This document shows positions 56,285-64,000 of a stretch of DNA of 64,000 nucleotides, piece by piece. A program made the translations under genes and the position numbers. Source of the DNA: Colocasia esculenta (Eukaryota; Streptophyta; Magnoliopsida; Alismatales; Araceae); assembly GCA_014218235.1 (NCBI GenBank), contig CM024755.1, positions 33,190,713-33,254,712 of the forward strand, in the 5' to 3' direction. How positions within the stretch are numbered: the stretch's first letter is position 1; each line of letters opens with the position of its first letter. The notes beneath the pieces were generated by a model. The model did no database searches. It had not been told where the DNA came from and saw nothing but the letters and a program-made list of their open reading frames with translations.

Positions 56285-57342
56285 GACCAACTTTAGAGGA
56301 GAATGGGTACGCATTTTCACTGGAGAAGAAGATTACTCGTTTTGGTGCAATGTGGGAAATGTGCAGAAGGAAGCCGGTCTCTTATTTGGTTTTTCTGATT
56401 TTAAGCAGTAGCACCATGCTAATAGCCTTTCCTGCTTCAAGCTTGTTATCTCGTCTCTATTATGCTGATGGGGGGAAGAGCTACTGGATTTTATCTTGGG
56501 CAGCGGTCGCAGGATGGCCTCTAACTGCACTCCTCTTAATGCCCATGTACTTCTTGGGTAAAGGATCACCTACCCCTCTCACATTAAGCCTTGGTCTCTG
56601 GTACATTGTGTTGGGGTTCCTCAGCGCTTTAGATAATATCTTGTTTGCATGGGCTTATGCTTATCTTCCAGCATCAACTGCTTCTCTTCTTGCATCTTCT
56701 TCACTTATATTTTCTGCTCTCTTTGGCTACCTTATCGTGAAGAACAAGATTAACCTTTCTTCCTTAGATGCCATTGTTATTATTACGGCAGCTGTTGTAA
56801 TCATAGCCTTGGATTCACAATCTGACAAGCTAGCTGGTGTCTCAAATATTCAATACATCCTCGGCTTCATTTGGGACATCTTAGGTTCTGCTCTTCATGG
56901 CCTCATCTTTGCACTATCTGAGCTGGTTTTTATCAAGATACTGGGGGGAAGGTCTTTCCATGTTGTGTTGGAGTTTCAGGTGATGGTGTCATTATGTGCT
57001 TTTATATTTACTACGATAGGGGTCATTGTAACGGGGGATTTCCAAAAGATGAGAGTAGAAGCTGCCTCTTTCAAACATGGACAGCTTTCATACTCGATGG
57101 TTCTTCTCTGGTCTGCTGTCAGTTTTCAGCTAGGGGTGTTAGGGGGCACTGCTGTACTATTTCTAGCTTCAACTGTCATGGCTGGTGTGCTTAATGCAGT
57201 AAGAGTGCCTCTTACCAGCATTGCTGCAATTATCCTTTTCCATGACCCCATGAGTGGCTTCAAGATATTGTCACTAATCATCACAGGCTGGGGCTTTGTG
57301 TCTTACACCTTTGGTCATCCTTCACTTAGCAAAGAATCATAG
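56285..57342 (+). CDS. PUP: Purine permease (PUP family), exon 2
   Basis: The exon follows acceptor TTCATATGCAG and encodes residues 14-365 of a 365-residue protein; PUPs are usually 350-400. It shows the ten-helix, DMT-superfamily pattern: PVSYLVFLILSSSTMLIAFP, SSLLSRLYYADGGKS, WPLTALLLMPMYFLG, YIVLGFLSALDN, YAYLPASTASLLASSSLIFS, ALFGYLIVKNK, GFIWDILGSALHGLIFALSE, GTAVLFLASTVMAGVLNAVR and HDPMSGFKI. These are hallmark PUP motifs, and the SRLYY-DGG and SFHVVLE variants suit the PUP5/PUP11 group. PUPs import adenine, cytokinins and related bases by proton symport at the plasma membrane or an endomembrane; the substrate here is not predictable. No frameshift or stop. Upstream frame to 56101 is intron read-through. 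This is the only intact host gene in the window. Confidence 0.92.
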
Positions 57343-58639
57343 GGGTTCATCTTATTTATCTTGACATTTCCTCTCCACGGTCTAAGATATCATTAGATAA
57401 ATGTGCACAGATCTCAACTGGAGCCAAGCATCAGAAAGTGGATAGTGAAGGTTTTCCCTTTCAGCCATGAATTCGCCAAGCACGTTTATGTTATGGGGGT
57501 CAAATGGCAGGGACATCAAGACTTTGCTGCTTTTGGTGAGCTTCTTCTTGTTATGCCCGTCTGCTATGTCATACAGGGTTGAAGCAAGTCTTTGATGCAT
57601 ATAAACTTCTGTCATCAATAGGATACCGGAATATGCATTGGAGGCAATACAAGTTGTAGGATAATCTGCAGGAGGCTTTTGCTTGTAAGTTTGATGTCTC
57701 CTTGTTATCATTGTTTATAAATATGCCATTTGATTTTACAGCATGTTTGCAACTGGGAATTAAGTTTAACTGCTGATTTCATTGGCTGGAGGAAGAGAAG
57801 CCTTTCTACAGCAAGTTTGCAACTAGAGAAGCAGGTCATCTATGCTGTCATTCTCTTCCTTGCAGTAAAAATTTTGGGCAATATAGTCACAGCTCTGAGA
57901 ACTGATTTTATAATTTGTCAAAAAATAAGTCAAATGCTTTTTAGGACATAAGAATTATAAAATAAGAAAACTAATTACAATCGATTCTTTACTAGTTTAA
58001 AAATAAGAAATCTCAACACTCTTTTAACTATAGAAAGATGTTACATATTAGAGGAATTATCACTTTTCATTTTCATCTAAAAATTAAATGTGGAAAACAT
58101 CAGCAACGGAGGTGAAAGATCATATGTGCGGATAGGCACATCTCCCAGTGAAGTGGAGCAGACCCCTTGCCAGGTAAGGTACCTAAAAATTGGAGACCAA
58201 GGAATTGTGAAAAGAGGGTGTTTTAGGGGTGGAATGGAACCCCGGTCGGTACCTGAAAGAAAAACACATTGCCAGCAGTTACAAACCTATTGCGATTGGC
58301 TATAAAAAATACATTTTTTCCACGAGCCACTTGCAATCGAAGGGAAATATTTGTCGCTCCCTTACACCTCTCTCTTGCATGGTGTGCCAACGTACGTGCC
58401 TCTCTTACGAGGACGAGTATTTCTTATAATAAAATAGACTGTGGAACACTTTATCTTCATGAAGACATCGTCCACTTTTTTTTTTTTTGGACTGTTAAGA
58501 TAGATGCATTTCAGTACTAACTACTAGAGACTACAAAAGAACTGCAAGCAGTCAAAACATCATGAGGAATGGCGTTAAGATGCCATGCACCACTAAAAGA
58601 CTGGCAAAAGGCATGCTTGGCCAGAACATGGGCCTAGAG
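57343..58639. other. Permease 3' flank, no gene recognised
   Basis: The permease 3' end lies here. 57447-57600 is the plus-strand copy of the inverted 54716-54870 segment. The rest is AT-rich with short chance frames. Confidence 0.4.
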
Positions 58640-59165
58640 AGTAAGGTGCCTAGGAGGGTAAATTCACTTCAATCTGGGTGGCTGAAGCTAGGAGATCAAT
58701 ATAGTCCAATAAGATGGAACTACATCTCCAAGGGATCTTCCTTTCATCATTGATTGCCAAAACAGCATTGAGGGTATCACTATACAGGGTGATATCAGCA
58801 TTTAGGTCTTTGGCCCAGATAATGCCTTCTTGATAGATGGCCTGAGCCTTAGCCTCCAGCGGAGAGGATGCCTTGAAGATAGAAGATCTACAGTCCAAAA
58901 ATAGGACATTATGAGCAATAAGTACTTGAGCATCAGCAGCTTTGCCCTCCTAGAAAGTAGCATCCATAATCATGGTAAGAGGTGGATTACTCAAATGGGG
59001 GTTGGGCTGAGCTATACTTTTAGTAGGGGAAGTGTGTTGTGGGGTAGTCCACTTCCAGGTGTCCAGATCTATCCAAACTTTGAGAATCACTTGGCTTGGG
59101 TTGAGAGCTTTGTTATCAAAAACAAGGGAGCACCTGACCTTCCAAATATTCCACATGGATGGCAA
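58640..59165 (-). pseudogene. LINE (non-LTR retrotransposon) RNase H remnant
   Basis: Minus strand reads NIWKVRCSLVFDNKALNPSQ, VWIDLDTW, then DATF, a stop, AADAQVLIAHNVLFLDCRSS, ASSPLEAKAQAIYQEGIIWA (catalytic E in LEAKA), ITLYSDTLNAVLAIN (catalytic D) and WRCSSILLDYIDLL. This is the RNase H-like domain found at the C-terminus of plant LINE polyproteins. A TAG splits it, and reverse transcriptase and endonuclease are missing, so it is a 5'-truncated relic. Confidence 0.75.
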
Positions 59166-59235
59166 TGACCAACTTCAGAAAATGTTCCACGTGGCATGGC
59201 GCGCGCATGGAGGTCTAGCTGCTAAAAGACCATGT

Positions 59236-59885
59236 TCATATTGTTTGAGGTTTAATGGGCCTACTTGGTTTAACGGGCCGATGTTTGATGTATCTTTACA
59301 TATGTTCTTATACTTAACATGTTAATGAGCCTATTGGTTTAATTTCATCACTTAATCATGTTCGATACGTGCAATTACATTTGTTTCATACTCCTTATTG
59401 ATTAAATTTTCACTAAAAATCAGCCAATTTCATGCCAAAGTTTAACAAATTATTTCATAATTATTTTGATTTCATTTAAGATCATCTCAAATAACAAACA
59501 AATCATGAATCACATCATTTTTTGATCCACCTTAAGTTAATCTTCTCTTAAATCAAATAAATAAATCGAATTGTTCATTTAATCCATATAATATTAATCT
59601 TGATAAATAAATGACAAAAATAATTAAATAAATAAAATAATGATTCTAAAATAAATAAAAAGTGTGTGTGTGTGCGCGCGTGCTTGCAGTCTTATTTGCC
59701 TCGTGTATTTCATTTTCTTGTGAGTTAAGTTCTTTTATTTTAAAGGAGTTGTCTAATGGTTAATCAAGGGTATTCAATCCTTGTATTGATGTAATTAACA
59801 TTAGTCTTGGCCAGTGGGGAGAGGTCAAACGAACATATAAAAATATAATAATATTTTTAAGAGATTTGTTAAAAAAAATCTCATA
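59236..59885 (+). repeat. Element C: truncated gypsy LTR
   Basis: From GGTTTAATGGGCC it follows the A/B LTR layout (GGGCCGATGTTTGATG, CTTAATCATGTTCGATACG, CACCTTAAGTTAATC, TTGTCTAATGGTTAATCAAG) and ends TCTCATA. The U3 head and TATA region are missing. A GTGTGTGTGCGCGCG run is at 59661. A TGGCGACTCCGCTGGGGA primer site follows at 59890-59907. Confidence 0.75.
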
Positions 59886-59997
59886 GAGATGGCGACTCCG
59901 CTGGGGACCTCCCTTCTCTTTATCTCTCCATCAAACAACACCCAAACATTAGGATGTACCCACATCACAATTGTTTTGTGCAAGTCAGAGCTCTGCA

Positions 59998-62465
59998 ATG
60001 GCAGTTGCAGCCCACACTCCGGGTGTGTTCTTCGACCCACTCGTGGTCCAGGACCACGTGAGGCATGACTATCTCGCTACGCCAACCATGTTTGGAGACT
60101 TCCCTCCAGTGGTGGAGTCTCCATTTTTCCTTTGGCGTGGTACCAACCGTGCAACCTATTGCTGCCAAGACCCATGAAGCAAACAAAGGAAAAGAAGAGC
60201 CTCAAGCTCATGGAGCTAATTTACTATAGATGTTCACAATTTATGCTATCAACTTCGTTAACACCCCAGCTTATGGAAAGAATAGAAGAAGCAAGCCTAG
60301 TGTCAAGCCACTGCACACGACATCTCAAGCTATGGCAAAACTGTATTGATTGGCGATCTTCGCGTCCGACTGGATGGGAGTAAGACTCTAGTGCCTCCAG
60401 AACAACATGTGGCAGTTCTTCCATTGAAGAACAAATTTAGCATACATCCTAAGGTACGACAAGATATGCCAAAATTCAAAGTAAAGAACGTGAGAGGCAA
60501 AATGATAAAGGCTGAAGAGAAAAACAACAAACCCAGCAAGACTAGCTTCAAGAAATACAAAGTCATTGTTGAAAAGGATGAGATGTACAACTTGCTTAGT
60601 GTTAAACGGGTGTGGGTCACCAAAGAAGAAGCCCAAGAACTCCGAAGGACTAGGGCCCTCGAGTCCCTAGTAGGGCAAGAGAATGCAAGAGCTTTCATAA
60701 GGCAAGACCTAGCAAAGTGGCAAACTTCCAAAAGAAGATGGGTCCCAGAGAGATAAAGGGAGCCTTCCCAAGAGTCTCAGATCAATGAATGCACTCCTTT
60801 TTTATCTGTTGATCTACAAAGAGGATATAAAAGGAAAGGGGTATATGAAGAAAGGAGACAAGCTAGCCCGGAGACAGGAAAAAATTTCAAAATGGAAGAA
60901 CACAAGCGACATGAAGATGTTCCCAGGAAATCAGTTTTCTAACGCCTAGGTGCTAATGTACACCCTAGGCAGAAGAGGAGAAGAATAATACAAATCACTA
61001 AAGAGGGCATGCGAATATATACATGCTATGCTTCCAATGTTAATACACAAAACCTGCCTACAACTGATGATCAATCGGAGATTGCAAATATAGAGCAATG
61101 CCCTATAGTGGCGGCTTGCAGAAGAGAGCAAGCCAAAGCCTGGTTTGACAGGATAGATGGAGGAATGGATCCACTAATTCAAAATGAAGCTGGCATGGTT
61201 GCCAAGACATCAGATTCCCTGGATCAGGAAAACTCAAACTTGGGGGCACCCTCCACCTCTCTCAATTTGGAGACAGTAATGCAAGAAAATCAGAAGCTAA
61301 AGTCTATGTTAGAAAGCCTCATGCAACAATTGGGAGTGGTGGCGCAACCACCACCACAACCATCACCACAACCACAATCATCACCACTACAGCCTTCACA
61401 ACAATTGTTGCTGCCTCAACAACTTCAACGAGCAAGCAAGCTAGCATTGCCCATAATGGCACCACAATCTGAGAATGTGTTGCCAAACACGCCTCGTGTG
61501 GAATTTACGACAAGACAACTGGCTGAAAACTTAAATTCAAGCTTGTAGGAAACCCCAAAAATGTATGCGTCAAATCAAACGCTCCGTCGGAGGAGGTGGC
61601 TGTCTCTCAAAGAGCCTTGATCGAACAAATAATTGAAGTAAAAATGGCTGAGCATGGCGAAGGGTCTGCCACATATGACCTGTACTGGGTACCATCCCGA
61701 TGCACCACCTATTCAAGAAGCTCCCAGCTAAACATCCAAAGGTCTCCAAATTCTCAAAATTCAATGGGGATAGGTCTCCCCATGAACACACAACACATTT
61801 TATGAGCAACATGGGGGAGATGGCAATGGAAGAGTCGTACCTCTTAAGGTACTTTTCGACGTCCCTCACGAGGCCAGCTTTCCAATGGTATGCCGTTTTG
61901 AAGCCCAATTTTATACTTGGTTGGGAAGATATGCAAAGGAAATTCTTTGAAAGCTTCCGAATTACAGAAAGAAAGGTGACTCTAGCGAAGCTTATATCTA
62001 TAAAGCAAAAGAAAAATGAGTCTACCTTAGACTTCATCAAAAGATGGCGGGATATGAGCATGAAATGTGAACAACTGCCAGCACATGAAGAGACGGTGAA
62101 ACTATGCCAAAGAAGTCTCAAGACTGAAATTAAGGAAATGCTCCTGGGAGAAAACATCCGAACATTTGAGCATCTCAACAACACAATGGCTGAGATAGAA
62201 ATGTTGTTTGCAGAGAATCAACCTACAATATTTGGTAAAAGTAAGCCGCCCAAAGAAAAGAGTGCAGGAACAAAATAAGTGAATGCCATAAATTTCTCAA
62301 CAGCCAGCAAAAAAGCAGGGGGCAAGAACGACGAGTCTACCTCATCGAATACAAAGTAAGAAGAAAGAAGATCAACAATCTCTTTAAGTGAAAGGCACTC
62401 CTTACTCCTTTACTAAGGAACACACTAAAGAGTTGCTAGATATATGTCTCCAAGAAAATCTCCTT
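59998..62465 (+). pseudogene. Element C gag, broken and truncated
   Basis: ATG 59998 (MAVAAHTPGVFFDPLVVQDH) begins a gag parallel to A and B. It has RVRLDGSKTLVPPEQHVAVL, VWVTKEEAQELRRTRALESL, KSVF-RLGA, a leucine-heptad QENQKLKSMLESLMQQLG, a P/Q-rich linker, FSKFNGDRSPHEHTTHFMSN, WEDMQRKFFESFRITERKVT and FIKRWRDMSMKCEQLP. It has frameshifts near 60230 and 61690, TAA stops near 60755 and 60940, and TAG at 61546. The open block 61700-62278 covers the capsid-like core. The knuckle is lost: at 62465 the sequence is cut by another LTR. It is clearly more diverged than A is from B. Confidence 0.8.
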
Positions 62466-64000
62466 TGTCACGCCCCAACGCGAAATATCGAAACGCGAGG
62501 CAGTTGCAAGAAAAGGGTATAAAGCGAGTACTAGAAATCAACCATTACACAGTGAATAATACTAAAGCGAATTCATTTCATTAATACTTTTCAATGTCTA
62601 GTTACAACCACTAATATGAGAGCCAATCTATGGGGCCCGATTACATTGAAAGAAGGCAAAAGACTAAACTTCAAACTTAACTACTACAACGCTAAACATA
62701 GCAATTGGACACTAGGGTACTTATGACATCACTCCAGGTCGTTACCGTCCTCGTGAGTGTATGGTTCATCCTCGGTCTCACCTGAGAACACAACGACAAA
62801 TAACACAGGGTGAGCGAACATCGCCCAGTAGGACTTAAATCTCAGGCTCAAGCAGGCTTTAAGTAATTAATTCATTAAAGGCAGAGTAACTAATGATAGA
62901 GCGAGAGAGAGTGTCAGGAAAAATATAGCAGGACGTGGACGAAATAGCAAGACTTTCCAAATATAGACTTTCCAAGAATAGCACAAGTGTCGGGAATAGC
63001 ACAATAATAGCAAGATAGCACAATGTCAAGTATAGCAAGATGACCATGGTACAAATAGCACAACAAGTATAGCATAGCACAACGAGTATAGTATAGCACT
63101 TTGTTGTCAATGGACAACGAGAGAACATAGCACTTTTGATTGTCATATAGATAGCACTTTGTTGTCAATGGACAACGAGAGAACATAGCACTTTTGATTG
63201 TCATATGGATAGTCACGATAGATAGCACTTGAGCGTAATGTCAACACTCTGATCATTTAACTCCCATGGGCACTAACACTTTCGGGCGCACATCCCAGGA
63301 CCAGATCAGACCCTTTATATATTGCCAGACATTAGTTATATTGTTTATCTTTAGACAATCAGTCAATGGCCAATATAGAGTACTAAGAAGTAGATGAGAG
63401 CACTAGATGAATAGACGAGATAGTAGAGTGAACGTGAATAGACGAGCGAGTAGAGTACAGATGAGAGCTAGTGGACATTGCACGTAACGCGTCGAGTAAA
63501 CAGGTGATAGTAACAGTTGCACAACACGCGCACTTGGTGTTGGCAGTCAGGTGGAACTCACGACCTTACCACTGGCCATGTTAAGCACAGGTCCAGAGGT
63601 CTGACGTGATTCAAGACGAGAGTGAACTTCTAATAGCCGTTTGATCATATAGATCCCTAATGGGTGTAACAGGTGTTAGGGTACAACCGGCTCGTCGACC
63701 ATATGGGAATCCATGGATAGAGGAGACTTACGGAGGCCTTGAACAAAGACTTACTAGTCCGGCAGAAGGAGTTTCCGACGGAGAGTTTGTCCAAGTCAAG
63801 AGAGAGTGTATATAGAAACAAGTGCTCGACGTTGTAGAGGAGTTCTAGAACAGTGGAGCGTCGATATCGGTATTCCAAAACATCGCGAGAAACAATAGAC
63901 AAGTATAGGGCAATTTAATTACATAAATTACCAGATATATTATGAAATAGTTCATGCCAAATTATGCCATAATTGGATGGTTCAAAGTGTGTGTATGAAT
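62466..64000. mobile_element. LTR of another retrotransposon (or solo LTR), runs off window
   Basis: It starts TGTCACGCCCCAACGCG, a common start of plant gypsy LTRs, right inside the element C gag after TCCTT. No coding frame of note up to the window end. It includes an AATAGCAC-rich zone (62940-63230) and a 58-bp tandem duplication. Its end and any internal region lie outside the window. Confidence 0.55.
63095..63210. repeat. 58-bp tandem duplication
   Basis: Units beginning AGCACTTTGTTGTCAATGG at 63095 and 63153, nearly identical. Confidence 0.9.

Overview
The window is nuclear DNA of a flowering plant. This is shown by plant-type Ty3/gypsy and Ty1/copia LTR retrotransposons, CACTA, hAT and Mutator-like DNA transposons, and one intron-containing plant purine permease gene. 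The GC-rich LTR segments and captured genes would suit a monocot or magnoliid, but I cannot name the species. I saw no rRNA, tRNA or CRISPR array.

Layout. 1-1.5 kb: end of an RNase H1/viroplasmin-like N-terminal domain and a two-exon Myb/SANT-like gene with two frameshifts, both minus strand. 2.4-2.6 kb: a hAT MITE with an 8-bp target duplication. 3.5-9.35 kb: two CACTA transposon units; the second holds a GC-rich captured-looking segment and a broken hAT transposase of the TTF/zinc-finger MYM type. 9.35-10.7 kb: host DNA with a MITE, leading into the permease gene.

The main gene is a purine permease in two exons (10720-10759 and 56285-57342). They join in phase across an intron of about 45.5 kb. 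The intron is large because a minus-strand copia element (13285-55803, flanked by GATTT) inserted into it and was then filled by a nest of later insertions. These are an old gypsy-type LTR (14.47-21.3 kb) split by an unclassified repeat and a non-autonomous hAT, the hAT itself carrying a GC-rich LTR-like insert; minisatellite-rich DNA; gypsy element A (23591-51437, flanked by CGCCC); element B inside A (28950-43169, flanked by AGCCT); and a Mutator-like element with a captured LRR receptor-kinase fragment (53028-54594). Before these insertions the intron would have been about 3 kb.

Elements A and B are two members of one Tat-like Ty3/gypsy family with 1.7-kb LTRs. They keep a long gag, an RNase H/integrase remnant and a very long 3' region, but have almost no protease or reverse transcriptase, so they look non-autonomous. 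The 3' region holds three minisatellite arrays (about 49, 57 and 37 bp) and two clusters of three predicted hairpins. All the hairpins carry a loop close to GAAAACCCGAAAGGGC on stems of different sequence, which is the most unusual signal here.

57.3-64 kb: permease 3' flank, a LINE RNase H relic (minus), a truncated third gypsy copy C (LTR, primer site, broken gag), and the start of another LTR (62466) that interrupts C and runs off the window. Many indels lie in homopolymers, so some frameshifts may be assembly error.
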